From Mesotaenium endlicherianum (Eukaryota; Streptophyta; Zygnematophyceae; Zygnematales; Mesotaeniaceae), in NCBI GenBank assembly GCA_009602735.1, contig WELA01000805.1, forward strand, positions 473,986 to 537,985: DNA of 64,000 nucleotides, given 5' to 3'. Positions 1 through 10,430 of this stretch are shown here, piece after piece (the stretch's first letter is position 1; the number at the start of each line of letters is the position of its first letter). The notes below the pieces were generated by a model that had not been told where the DNA came from, ran no database searches, and saw only the letters and a program-made list of their open reading frames with translations. The translations under genes were made by a program, and so were the position numbers.

Positions 1-56
1 GCAACTGAAGTGGTCTGCTTCAGTGTCAAGGAGATTATCGCATAGATAGCTTTCTC

Positions 57-968
57 CTACTGGTTGATAACATCAAACTTCTCATGCAACTTCTCGACAA
101 ACTCTACCCACGTAGGGTCACCGAGTTGCCGAGCCTTACGCTCTTCCTTCCAGTAAAGCCACCAGTCTGCGGCACTGCCTTTCAGTAGCGCACCGGTGTG
201 CCTGACCTTCTCGTAATCTTGCAGTTCTGGGTAGTTCTCCAGCCACTGCTCAACATCCGCGAGAAACTTGATCAGGTAATATTTTCTGTTTCCCTCAGGA
301 TCATAGTCCTGGGGAGGTTTCGGCTTGGGCTTACTAGGCCCTCGGCCACCACCACTAGTGGTGTGAGACCCCAGTTGGTCTCTGTCCCGGAGTAGGGACA
401 TTATGATTCTTTTGTCCTCCTGCTGGGACTGATACATGGTCGCCATTTGCGACTGCATCTGAACGAACAATGCTCCCAAGTCTACATTTTGGGGTGGTAG
501 ATTAGCAAATGCAGCAGCAGCATTGGCATCTACTCGCTGAGTAGTGTCCTCAACAATCCCTCTTGCTCCTGCAGCAGCAATTCCTGCCGCATTCAGCCGG
601 TCACGTATTTGACCTAGGGGTACATTGAGTTGTACGGCAGGAGGTGGGTTCAGAACATTGGCCCTTGATGCCATAAGTTCTTCAACAGTGCGCTCGTCAG
701 CTGGCTGTCCTTCCCTCCTTTCTGTATCTTCAGCGGCCTTTGCTAATTGTTCAGCTTCTAGCCTGGCTATCTCCTCCTCAGCTTGCTGAGTTGCGACTGC
801 GGCAATAGCAGTTGCCTCATCCGCAGCCTCCCTAGCTGCAGTATCTGCTACTGCTTCCGAATAGGTACGGTTTCCCGCTACATGGCTTTCCGCCTGGTTT
901 TCGACATTCTCGTTATCCTGGTTCTCCATGTCTCGGGAGTTGCTAGTTTGAGACCTTGTCCTTACCAT
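57..968 (-). CDS. Gag polyprotein of gypsy element R1
   Basis: A 303-residue Gag-like reading frame starts just downstream of the primer-binding site. The N-terminal half is rich in Ala, Glu and Gln. The C-terminal part (about residues 225-300) has the Trp-rich retrotransposon-gag pattern: a WLENYPEL segment, then GSAADWW and WVEFVEKLHEKF. This is the capsid-like domain that packages element RNA in the cytoplasm. A closely related copy lies at about 56783-57800. The call rests on that pattern, on position next to LTR and primer-binding site, and on protease/RT following gag in the related copy. Confidence 0.75.
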   Translation of the reverse strand: MVRTRSQTSNSRDMENQDNENVENQAESHVAGNRTYSEAVADTAAREAADEATAIAAVATQQAEEEIARLEAEQLAKAAEDTERREGQPADERTVEELMASRANVLNPPPAVQLNVPLGQIRDRLNAAGIAAAGARGIVEDTTQRVDANAAAAFANLPPQNVDLGALFVQMQSQMATMYQSQQEDKRIIMSLLRDRDQLGSHTTSGGGRGPSKPKPKPPQDYDPEGNRKYYLIKFLADVEQWLENYPELQDYEKVRHTGALLKGSAADWWLYWKEERKARQLGDPTWVEFVEKLHEKFDVINQ

Positions 969-1002
969 ACAAAGAAGACTGTGATAACTGCTCCAATACC
1001 AC

Positions 1003-1723
1003 TGAAATGAATCGACTTACCAAATAGGCGATTAACAATTAATAAAGATCTTTATATCAGCAAGTAATCTTTATGGTATTTTCCGTTAACTGTTTTAACG
1101 GCAAAGGACAGCACACCAACAGTGAATAATACTCATCAGTCAAATGAGAGTAAACTAGCATCAATAATGCAAATCAGTAAACTCATACATAAGCAAGGTT
1201 AGAAGACAGTGCGTATCAATGGCTTCTCGCCTTGGATTCAGATCTCTCTCAGTAAGCTGTACAGGAGAGTTGGCCTCGTTTCCGAATGCCGAACTCGAGA
1301 GCAATGCCTAGCATATGTACATGGAATGAGTTTACTGTTCAACGGTCAGTGCGATGGCACCGCCTACCCGGGAGTTAACCACGTTGGTAGGACCTCGGTT
1401 AACCAAATCCACCGCCATCTCCCATCATCCCGAATCGCCATCCATCATAGGGATGTCATCTGGCCATTCATCTAGCATACCACACTTAGATGCATATCGA
1501 GGCAGTTCGCTGCTACCGAGTACGGAAGTCAGCTGGCTGTCAAAGAATGTGTCAGCAAGCTGACTTAAGGTCACCTCAGCCTGGTACTTCTGGCCAAGTC
1601 ATTAAACTGATATTAAGTATAAAGTCCAGCAGACTGATTGTTAACTAGAGTTCAGCAGGCTGAATTTATTTAACTATATTATTTAAATGAATATTATATC
1701 AACCAGTATACTGATTCATTACA
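1003..1723 (-). repeat. LTR of family R (5' LTR of R1)
   Basis: The segment begins TGAAATG and ends ATTACA on the plus strand, giving TG...CA ends. The gag-side end abuts a tRNA-Met-like primer-binding site. The first 450-560 bases recur at 57836-58280 and 59672-60256. The outer end (about 1723) is set by the CA terminus and the change into D sequence; it could be off by a few bases. Confidence 0.7.
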
Positions 1724-2297
1724 CTCTGGTAACCGCAAGGATATCCAGAAGTATGAAGCTATGAGTGCAGAAATCGCTGAGTTGAAAGCACAGTTTGCAA
1801 AACTAAATGCGCCCAATGTCTACTATGATGCAGATGTTGCAAAAAAGACCGTCTGCAAAGGCGAGAAGCAGCTGCCTGAAAAGGCTGTGGATGCAACGGC
1901 TGCCGAGCAAGCAGATCACAACCGTCTGGTGCCAAGGAATGCTGGGAAGCTTCCTCAGACTTTCCGGATCACTCTGGATGAAAACGAGATCTCGCAGCTA
2001 CGACAAACCAGGCCCGGGTCGCGCAAGACATTCAATTTTTCACTGGAGAAGCTGAAGGCTCTGGTGGAACACCGGATCCAGCATGCTTCTTTGCTTTCTC
2101 TCGCTGATTTGCACATCATCTACCCATTCACGGTTTAAGAGGCCGGACATCAGCTGGATATAGCTGAGGAAGGTGCAAATAGCGCCTCATTGCCCACCAA
2201 TTTTAGCACCGTGAGAGTGCAAAATAAGGATGGTGCATAAATCTTCAACAAATGGGCAGCTCCCAACATTCTGTTGGATACAGGCGCACAGCCAGTC
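1724..2297 (+). mobile_element. Element D, upstream segment
   Basis: This is the left piece of the methyltransferase-bearing retroelement, bounded by the R1 LTR on the left and by nested G1 on the right. It encodes a charged 125-residue stretch (1761-2138) that resembles no domain I can name, followed by a retropepsin-like active-site motif LLDTGAQ near 2272. The protease continues after G1 at 8896, and the duplicated CAGTC (2293-2297 and 8891-8895) proves the two segments were once adjacent. Everything upstream of 1724, including the 5' LTR and most of gag, is outside the window. Confidence 0.75.
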
Positions 2298-3062
2298 TGA
2301 AAGGGGCAAAGTGCCCTAGTGGAAGCGTAGTGACTCACGAGGAAAAGAACTAGTTGCAATCATACTAAAGAGTGCAGCGGCATATCACTAAGAAAGCTTA
2401 GGAAAATTACTCAACATTTTGAGTAGCAAGAAACTGCTCACAAATGATATAGGATGAAAGACCTTGTCATTACAAACCCGTAGAAATTTACAGAAGTGAA
2501 AACTGATATGAAACAAAGAAGTTATGCCTATTTATAATTTTCTGCCTAAATGCTCCTCTCTAGGAGGAAGCTACGGATTTTCCTAAGTGTTCGTCAAATC
2601 GTCCCTTCCAGAATATTCGTGAGTAAGCCAGATCAGTCTAATCTGACGTGTCGGGCCGCATTGACGTCCACATACATGCATCGACATTACTAGAATATTC
2701 TATCTTAGACGCGCTAGGCTAAACCGAAACTTCTAGGTAAATCGACCTAGTCGGCACTCCACGTCAGCCGAACTTACGTGAAGGTTCGAGTTTATTCCAA
2801 CGGGCCAGATCGNTATTCCAACAGGCCAGATCGCTCGACGCTGTCGGTTAATCCGACGCGCGCGCTCACCGCGAATTAAGGACAGTCGTCAACCGACCTC
2901 AAAACCAATTAAACTTCAGAAATTCGTAATTCTCTCAATACTTGACCAAATTCGATGAATTTTATATCAAAATGACCACAAAAATGCACTCTACACTACT
3001 AGACAGTCAAAACATACTTTCATGAACCCCAAAAATGCACTTTATAAACCTATGACCTTACA
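2298..3062 (-). repeat. 3' LTR of G1
   Basis: The segment runs from TGAAAGGGGC to CCTTACA on the plus strand. A polypurine tract follows on the inner side. It contains one ambiguous base (2812) and a small local duplication that makes it longer than its partner. Confidence 0.9.
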
Positions 3063-3119
3063 TCATCCCCCTCCTCAAGATGCGACGTCCTCGACGCATT
3101 CTGCAAATAACGTCTCAAC

Positions 3120-4309
3120 TTACTCTTACAATGAGTCAAGTTGGCCTCTGGCTCCCAAGTGTTGTCGTCCGCATGGTAGCCCTTCCACTTGACCAGATAC
3201 TCTTGAACAAGTCGTTGACCTCGCTTGACTCGTCAATCGCCGACAATCGCCTCCACTTCATACTCCAATACATCATCGATCTCGACCGGTGGTGGCGGTG
3301 TAGGTAGTCGTCCTGGATGTCCTTCATTCGGGTCAACGTATGGCCGCAGACAACTGACATGGAACATATCATGGATACGCCAGCCTGAAGGAAGTTCCAA
3401 CTTGTAGGTCACTGCATTCACCTGCTTGAGCACCGAAAATGGACCTGTAAATCGTGCCCGCAGGTTCCTCTTTCCTGTGAAAGGTAGGCTTTTTGTTGAC
3501 AAGAGTACTTTGTTGCCCATATGGAATGCCACTTCCCTCCGATGCTTGTTGGCATGCTTGACCTGCTCTTCTTGTGCCTTCCGTATAGATGTCTTAGCCA
3601 TGTCCCAAGTCTTGGCCATCTGCTCCATAAACGCTTGTGTAGTAGGAACCTGAGTCTCCTTGGCCTTCTCCAACAAGATGTTCCTTGGATGATATACTTC
3701 TCTTCCATAAACCATGGTGAGTGGTGACTGCTTGGTCGATCCTTGCATGCTGTTGTTGTAGGCAAACTCCAACCCTGGTAGCTTCTTGTCCCACTCTGAA
3801 GGGTCTTCCATAGTGAAACTCCTGAGCACCTCTTGCAGAGTTCTGTTGAGTCTCTCACTCTGCCCGTCTGTCTGAGGGTGATAGGAAGTACTCATACTCA
3901 GCTTGGTCCCCATCAAAGTAAACAATGATCGCCAAACGTTGCTAGTAAACCTTGGGTCCCGATCTGAAACAATCACCTTTGGCAACCCATGTAGCCTAAA
4001 AATATGATCAAAGAACAGCCGTGCCACATCTGCTGCCGTACAAGTCTTCTTCATGGGAATGAAGTGTGCCATCTTGCTGAGCCGATCATACACAACCCAA
4101 ACTGCATCGTGCCCTTGACCACTCATTGGTAACGACGTCATGAAGTCCATAGCAATCTGCTCCCAAGGATACTCTGGAATAGGTAGGGGCTGCAATGTAC
4201 CTCCCTTCTTTTGATTTGGTGTCTTGTTACGCTGGCACGCATCACAAATCCTGATCCACTCCTCGATGTCCTTGTCCATATTTCTCCAATAGTACTCTCG
4301 CTTCAGCAC
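3120..4309 (-). CDS. G1 integrase with C-terminal chromodomain (part of pol)
   Basis: The minus strand encodes an integrase. The zinc-binding region shows CDACQRNKT (about 4225), then the DDE core with MDFMTSLP, a VSDRDPRF segment and YHPQTDGQSERLNRTL. A GPF/Y-type segment (FTGPFSVLKQV) and an LRPY motif follow. At about 3120-3190 a chromodomain-like segment is visible (EYLVKWKGY, NTWEPEANL). Chromodomains bind methylated histone tails and steer chromoviruses to heterochromatin. The region lies just upstream of the polypurine tract, as expected for the 3' end of pol. Confidence 0.85.
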
Positions 4310-4627
4310 GCTTGCCGTCTTCTCGCTTCCAAAGTGTCCAGCATATAAGCAACCATGATGCTCTGCAAGTAGTAAGTCTCGTTACTCCTTGATGTCTGGA
4401 ATCACTACTCTCTTGGAATCACCATAATACCATATGCCGTCCTCCTTCTGCATTCTTGAGTTGGACTCAGCTGCTCCACCATCAGCAAACTCTGGGTCCT
4501 CCTCATAACCTCTCTGAAGCTTCTCCTTGATGTCCATATTCTCCTTGATGACTGAAACAGCTGCAAGGTCACACCTTCTGGATAAGGCATCTGCAGGGTT
4601 GATCTTCCCAGGTAAATACTCAATCTC

Positions 4628-5362
4628 CAGGTTACGCCGTACGCCGTACTGGCCGACCTTCGTACGCTTAATTAAGCGTACTGAGTCGATACGCACGTAT
4701 TAAGCGTACGTACCCTTTTAGACACGTGCGGACTGGGCCTTGACGCCGTCCGACGCCCGTTTAGTCCGCAAGTTAAGCTTTTTATTTTCGAAGTTTCAGG
4801 TTGCCTCCGTGCGACGGGGCTTAAAATTATGAATCGACAAACTTTCGGCAGCAAGGGCAGGATCTTCAGTGTCGACGCGTTTTGCTTGCTTTGGCAAACG
4901 AGAACTCATCTACCACTGCTTGCTACCAGTTGGTGAGAGTTTGTATAACTTGCCCATAATCTAATAGTCGAGACGGGACAGGCTACTTCTGGCATTGTAT
5001 GCTTGTCTCTTGAAAACGAGCGACAATTCTTTACGAGCAATGTTGGGGGGGTGGAACTTGGTGCCAAGTAACGACATTATACGCGGTTGGCGCTTGGAAA
5101 GGTTCGAAGTTCGAATGTCTCTCGCGCCGATAGGCTTTGCTACGGTTGCCGACAGGGGTTAGAAACGGCTATTGTGGTAAGGCTCGAGAAAGGGAAGGCC
5201 AGGTCACATGCAACTGAGGGGCGGGACCCACTCCTTGTCCGTTCTCTGACCCTGTCAGACATGGCACTACTCTTGTCTCACGGAGTGAGCATCCCTTCTG
5301 AGGTCACGATTGAGTGTCAAACGAATAGTTCTCTGATGTGAGGAGTACAAGTTAACGTATTT
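4628..5362. mobile_element. hAT transposon end relic inside G1
   Basis: Sequence foreign to pol begins at 4628 with CAGGTTACGCCGTACGC, one base short of the hAT terminus at 34100 and 42853. As in those elements it is followed by subterminal copies of AAGCGTA/TACGCTT, including the palindrome around 4660-4680. Past about 4720 it diverges from the large hAT copies. No matching right terminus is visible before pol resumes near 5362, so it is a partial or non-autonomous relative. No coding capacity is evident. Confidence 0.6.
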
Positions 5363-7168
5363 TGAAGGAAGTTCTGGACTGGCGATTGCCAATACAGGTG
5401 CCTGTGTCAACAGCTCGTTAATCTTCTCAAAAGCTTGCTGCTCCTTGTCACCCCATAGCCACTTCTCCTGCTTCTTCAACATGTCCGTGAGCGGTGCACA
5501 CACCTTGGCAAATCCTTCAATGAAACGTCGATAATAATTCGCTATGCCGAGGACACTGCTGAGTTGATGAATATCAGCAGGTAGCGGCCAATCTCTGACT
5601 GCTTGCACCTTCTTCTGCTCCACCTTGACTCCTCCAGCCCCCACTATGTGTCCATGAAACTCGACTTCCTTGAGACAGAAGTCGCACTTGCTCATCTTCC
5701 TATACAGCTTTTGATCACTTAAGACCTCCAACACCTTCCTCAGATGCTCTACATGCTCTTCCAAGGTCTTCGAATAGATCAGGATATCGTCCAAAAATAC
5801 CACCACAAACTGGTCCAAATAGGGTCTGAAGATACTATTCATGAGTCCCATAAATGTAGCAGGTGCATTAGTCAATCCAAAAGGTGTGACTGTGAACTCG
5901 AACAAACCATAGCGAGTTCTGAAAGCAGTCTTCTGAACGTCTCCTTCCGCAATCCGTACCTGGTGATAGCCACTCCTCAAATCGATCTTCGAGAAATACT
6001 TCGCCCCGACAAGCCTGTCAATCAACTCGTCCACTCGTGGAAGTGGGTACCTGTTCTTGATGGTGACCTTGTTGAGTGCCCGGTAGTTGACACACATCCT
6101 CATAGTCCCATCCTTCTTCTTCACAAATAAGACTGGCGCTGCAAATGGAGACTCGCTGGGTCGGATGAATCCCTTCTCCAATAACTCCGTCAGTTGCTTC
6201 TTTAACTCATCCAACTCCGCAAACGATTGTCGATAGGCGGGTCTCACTGGTGGCTTGCTCCCTGGTTCCAACTCAATCTTGTGCTCCATAGCTCTCTGTG
6301 GAGGTAATCCTGCAGGTAGCTCCTCAGGAAATACGCACTTGAACTCCTCCAACAGCGCCTTAATTTGGGCAGGCATCTCAGCAGGCTTCTTCTCTTGAGC
6401 AGTTGGGCTCTGCTCCTTCTGAGCAAGGGGATCAGACACCACTACTTGCTCCTCCGGCGATGTACATTCGCCCAGGCTGTTAGGATTCACGCTTGCTCCA
6501 TCTGATGACCTGGCCAGGGCCACCGAAACAAGGTACATCTCCTTCACCTGATTCGCCCTGCATAGCTTCTTAACTTGCAGGCTCGACAGAAGACAGTTAC
6601 TTGTGGTCGTATCTACCTCCACCTGTTTCGCTGTCTCCATTCGACCATCACGCCCTTGGACTTTCACTTGTCCTGTGCTCCAGTGCACTTGAGGGTTGGC
6701 TTTCCTTAGCCATGGTCGGCCCAATATCACCTCATGGTGACCCAACTCTGCCTGCTCCATAACTTCCTTACTCCGGTGCCCCGCTACTTCCACGTGAATA
6801 GCTTCCGTAGGTGCACCACACTTGAGTCTCTGCCCATTTGCCAAAATTGCCTCCTTAGGCTCATAATGCTTCTGCACAGGGACTCGCCACTCTTTCACCA
6901 GCTTCTTGTGCACAAAGTTTGCACTTGCGCCACTGTCGACCATACACTTCGCATTGTTGCCGTCGACCACTCCTTCCACGATGATAGGCTTGTCAACGTC
7001 TCGTCCTTTGCTTCTCGGCAGGCTCCTGGGGATAACCTCCTTGTGAGTTCTCGTCTTCACGCCAGTAGACACCCCAGAACGACTTACTGGCGTCCTCCTT
7101 TTTCCTGCTGTTGAGGTTGCTTCGCCTTCACATGACAGTCTCGAGCCAGATGTCCAAGCTTGCCGCAA
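5363..7168 (-). CDS. G1 protease and reverse transcriptase (part of pol)
   Basis: The minus strand encodes a retropepsin-like protease ([12 protein letters not shown], then ILGRPWL) followed by a gypsy reverse transcriptase with [28 protein letters not shown] and the catalytic FLDDILIYS box. The pol frame overlaps the end of gag by 85 bases and lies in the -1 frame relative to it. The same arrangement is seen in G5 and, with a 79-base overlap, in G3, consistent with frameshift expression known in gypsy elements. Products act in cytoplasmic virus-like particles to copy element RNA. Confidence 0.88.
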
Positions 7169-8115
7169 CTATAGCACGGTCCTCTCGGCTTGAAATTCTG
7201 CTGCCTGCGCTGGTACTGCACAAGTCCCAACTCCATGGGTACTGGACCTTGAACACTCGTGCTTGGCGCTTGAGATCCAAAGTGTCGATATCCTCCAAAG
7301 TTGTGGCTGCCCCACTGCCTCTGACTATACTCCACAGCGTCGACCCTTGTTGCCAATGCCATCATTTCTCCAAGACTGGTAGGGTCCTTGAGCGCCACTT
7401 CCTTGGCCACAGTTGGCTTGAGTCCCCTCTTGAACTTGTCCATCATCTCCGACTCGTGCATGGATGGACATTGAAGCACCAGCTCGTTGAAGCGCGATAC
7501 ATACTCCTGAACGCTTCCTCGCTGACGAAGGCGCACCAATAGATCTCGAGCGGTAGCCTCGGGTGCAATAGGTTGAAATTGCCTCTTCAAGCCTTCAAAT
7601 AGCTGATCAACAGTAGCAGGAACTCCAGACAGCTGCTCTTCTCGTTCATACCAAGCTCCAGCACTCTTCTGCAGCAAAGTTATGACAAAGGCGACTTGCC
7701 TGTCGGGCGTGAGCGCAGAATACTCCATAAACTTCTTCACTCCAAAAATCCATTGATGAACAGGCGGCGATCCACGCTCTCCAGTATAAACTTCAGGCTT
7801 AGGTGCACGCACTCCTGATGCGGGTGGAATAACTGGTTGCACCACTGGGTTAACATGAATCGGTGGTACAACAGGTGCAGGTGCCGAACTCGTCGAAGCG
7901 GCGTTCCCCATAACAACTCGCACCATTCTCTCCACCTCCGCGCGCATATTTTGTTGAAACTGGGTGTAGACTTCTCCTCCAATTGCATTTGCCATTTGCC
8001 TTAGCATCGTCTGCATCTCTTGTTGCTCTCTGGTCATTGTTGGTGCTGCCTGCTGCCCCGCGCGCTCAACATGCTCGACATGTTCGTCTCCTCCAGCTGC
8101 CGGATGCGACTCCAT
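7084..8115 (-). CDS. Gag polyprotein of G1
   Basis: The 343-residue Gag starts at the first ATG after the primer-binding site. A capsid-like domain occupies about residues 105-260 ([26 protein letters not shown]). A C-terminal CCHC zinc knuckle ([14 protein letters not shown], about residues 314-327) binds element RNA. It is nearly identical to the Gag at 61038-62069, which confirms family membership. Confidence 0.9.
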   Translation of the reverse strand: MESHPAAGGDEHVEHVERAGQQAAPTMTREQQEMQTMLRQMANAIGGEVYTQFQQNMRAEVERMVRVVMGNAASTSSAPAPVVPPIHVNPVVQPVIPPASGVRAPKPEVYTGERGSPPVHQWIFGVKKFMEYSALTPDRQVAFVITLLQKSAGAWYEREEQLSGVPATVDQLFEGLKRQFQPIAPEATARDLLVRLRQRGSVQEYVSRFNELVLQCPSMHESEMMDKFKRGLKPTVAKEVALKDPTSLGEMMALATRVDAVEYSQRQWGSHNFGGYRHFGSQAPSTSVQGPVPMELGLVQYQRRQQNFKPRGPCYSCGKLGHLARDCHVKAKQPQQQEKGGRQ

Positions 8116-8152
8116 AATATAATATGCAAACTAGCCCTGCTCCGATACCAGA

Positions 8153-8890
8153 TGAAAGGGGCAAAGTGCCCTAGTGGAAGCATAGTGACTCACGAGGAAC
8201 AAAGCTAGTTGCAATCATACTCAAGAGTGCAGCGACATATTGCTAAGAAAGCTTAGGAAAATTACTTGACATTTTGAGTGGCAAGAAACTGCTCACAAAT
8301 GATGTAGGATGAAAGGCCTTGTCATTACAAACCCGTAGAAATTTACAGAAGTGAAAACTGATAAGAAACAAAGAAGTTATGCCTATTTATAATTTTCTAC
8401 CTAAGTGCTCCTCCCTAGGAGGAAGCTACGGATTTTCCTAAGTGTTCGTCAAATCGTCCCTTCCAGAATATTCGTGAGTAAGCCTGATCAGTCTAATCTG
8501 ACGTGTCGGGCCGAATTGACGTCCACATACATGCATCGACATTACTAGAATATTCTATCTTAGACGCGCTAGGCTAAACCGAAACTTCTAGGTAAATCGA
8601 CCTAGTCGGCACTCCGCGTCAGCCGAACTTACGTGAAGGTTCGAGCTCATTCTAACGGGCCAGATCGCTCGACGCTGTCGGTCATTCCGACGGTCGCGCT
8701 CACCGCGAATTAAGGACAGTCGTCGACCGACCTCGAAATTAATTAACCTTCAGAAATCCGTAACTCTCTCAATACTTGACCAAATTCGATGCACTTTATA
8801 TCAAAATGACCACAAAAATACACTGTACACTAATATACAAAATACTTTTATGAAACTCAAAAATGCACTTTATAAACCTATGACCTTACA
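8153..8890 (-). repeat. 5' LTR of G1
   Basis: The segment runs from TGAAAGGGGC to CCTTACA on the plus strand (738 bp). It is preceded on the gag side by a primer-binding site matching TGGTATCGGAGC and followed by the target duplication CAGTC at 8891-8895. A TATA-like TATAAATAGG lies inside (minus strand, near 8386-8396). Confidence 0.9.
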
Positions 8891-9519
8891 CAGTCATTTT
8901 GGGAAAACGAGCTGTGAAAGCTCTAGGTTTGACGACAAGGGACCTGAAAGAGAGTCCTTTTTAGTTGAGAATTGCCTCAGGACAAGTCTCAAAGTCTTGT
9001 GGGATTACCCGCAAGCCTGTGAAAATCACAGTAAATTTAGGGAAACCTGAAGAGGCGTCACTATTCATGGAGTGCACAGTGACGGAAGCTGAGAACTATG
9101 ATGTTCTCTTGGGAACAGAAGCACTGATTCCCTTGGGTATGATCATTGATCTGCGGAAACAGAGAGTGACTTAGCAGTCAACAGATAGACAGCCGGCAGG
9201 AGAAATTCCTGTGAAAATGGTTTGCATAGGAGAAGCAAACTACGGACTGCCAGACTGCTACGTTAATGACAGGTACCCAGAAGCCAGCGACAACCTCATG
9301 AAGCAAGAAGAGGAAGGCTATACAAGCATCAACATACCAACACCCTTGGTATGGCAATCCCGGATCATGAAGCAGCTGGAAACTGTGAGTAATAGGGACC
9401 ACGGCCCTCAAGAGCTGCTGCCAGTACCCTACCCAGTTACCTCCTTTGCAAATCTGATGCCTGGAGTGGAGCCGCTGCCGCAAGGCATTGTCAGGATGGA
9501 AGATCCTTTCCGCAAAAGG

Positions 9520-10430
9520 GGAGTGGTGGTGTTGGAATTATTTGCCGCACTTGGCTCTAGGACCATAGCATTGATCCAGCGAGGAATACAGTTGGCCAAA
9601 GTCCTGTATGTGAACAACGATGACCACGCTTTTTGAGCATTCCAAGAGGTCATGAATCAGATGCGGCAAATGCATCATTTTCAAAGGTTGGCACCTATAT
9701 ATAGCAATGTTGAGCGCATTGCTGGAGGCAACATTATGAACGTGAAGCCTGAATACCTGTATGGCTACAAGATTGATTGGATCTTTGCTGGATTCCCTTG
9801 TCAACCATTTTCTCAAGCTGGAAACAGGAGGGGATTCAGTGATCCACAAGCACAACACTGAGGATGGATGGTGAAAATCATCAGCATACTGCGGGAACGT
9901 CAGCACTATCACCCACCTGTGTTTGTGATTGAGAACGTACATCCAGGAATGGACTACAAGCAGATGAAGCCGGGAGAACCATGGCTCATTTTTGACTCCA
10001 CTTTGGGCCATCATGTGCTAATCAACGACGCCAAGCACGAAGGATTGTCTCATAGGGCCAGGATATTTTGGACCAACGGCATGTCTATCGAGGTTCTGAG
10101 AGAAATGGAGGACATTACACGGCGATCACCAACAGCCTTGACAGTGGAAAAGGCACTGGCGGTGCATACCAGACCATTGACCTGGAGGGATTCCTATCCA
10201 CAGTGTGTCATCAACGAACCAGGTCAGCCAAGAGTGGTACTGCCTACCTTTACAGCATATCCAGGATCCTGAGCCTTCAGAGGAGGTGGACCAGGAATGG
10301 TCAAGGACATATATAAAAGAGACGCCGTGTGGAGGGAGCCCACCGCGGTGGAAAAGGGCAAATGCCTTGGAATACCCGACCACATAGCTCGGCATATAGC
10401 TGGTGCTGTAGGATCAGATGAGGCAGCATG
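9520..10430 (+). CDS. DNA cytosine-5 methyltransferase domain carried by element D
   Basis: The region shows the ordered motifs of C5-cytosine methyltransferases. Motif I for S-adenosylmethionine binding is ELFAALGS; motif IV with the catalytic Cys is GFPCQPFSQAG; motif VI is VIENVHPG; motif VIII is HRARIFW. A motif IX-like EPTAVEKGKCLGIP comes near the end. Such enzymes transfer a methyl group from S-adenosylmethionine to carbon 5 of cytosine in DNA. It lies between protease and reverse transcriptase of D, in the same orientation, and looks like captured cargo rather than an adjacent host gene. No BAH, bromo-adjacent or chromodomain is visible, so it is not an obvious plant CMT or MET1. It is a fossil within a broken element. 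Confidence 0.85.

Larger units (their letters stand above)
1..1723 (-). mobile_element. Ty3/gypsy element R1, 5' part only
   Basis: This is the 5' end of a minus-strand gypsy element; the rest lies left of the window. Reading leftwards it has an LTR (1003-1723), a primer-binding site next to it (about 989-1002, TGGTATTGGAGC on the minus strand, like the 3' end of initiator tRNA-Met) and a gag gene. The same gag and LTR recur at 56780-58280, and the LTR alone at 59672-60256, so this is a multi-copy family. It sits against family D sequence and probably inserted into D. Confidence 0.8.
2298..8890 (-). mobile_element. Ty3/gypsy chromovirus G1, nested in element D
   Basis: This is a full-length minus-strand element with both LTRs (2298-3062 and 8153-8890), a primer-binding site beside the right LTR (about 8139-8150), a polypurine tract beside the left LTR (about 3063-3076), and a perfect 5-bp target duplication CAGTC. 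Order on the minus strand is gag, protease, reverse transcriptase, integrase, chromodomain. It is broken: a few breaks, plus a foreign hAT-end insert at 4628 to about 5362. The LTRs differ by about 5 percent by eye, so it is moderately old. Same family as G4 and G5. Confidence 0.92.

Noticed and set aside
783-1010. Plus-strand open frame opposite the R1 gag start
   Set aside because: Antisense shadow of gag with no domain and no counterpart preserved in R2.
5080-5145. Possible tRNA gene (GGTTCGAAGTTCGAATG)
   Set aside because: The TTCGAA palindrome mimics a B box, but there is no A box at the right distance and no cloverleaf.
9520-10430. The methyltransferase as an independent host gene
   Set aside because: It is co-oriented with and tightly enclosed by the D protease and RT, without introns or a separate promoter visible. 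Captured cargo is the simpler reading, pending other copies.
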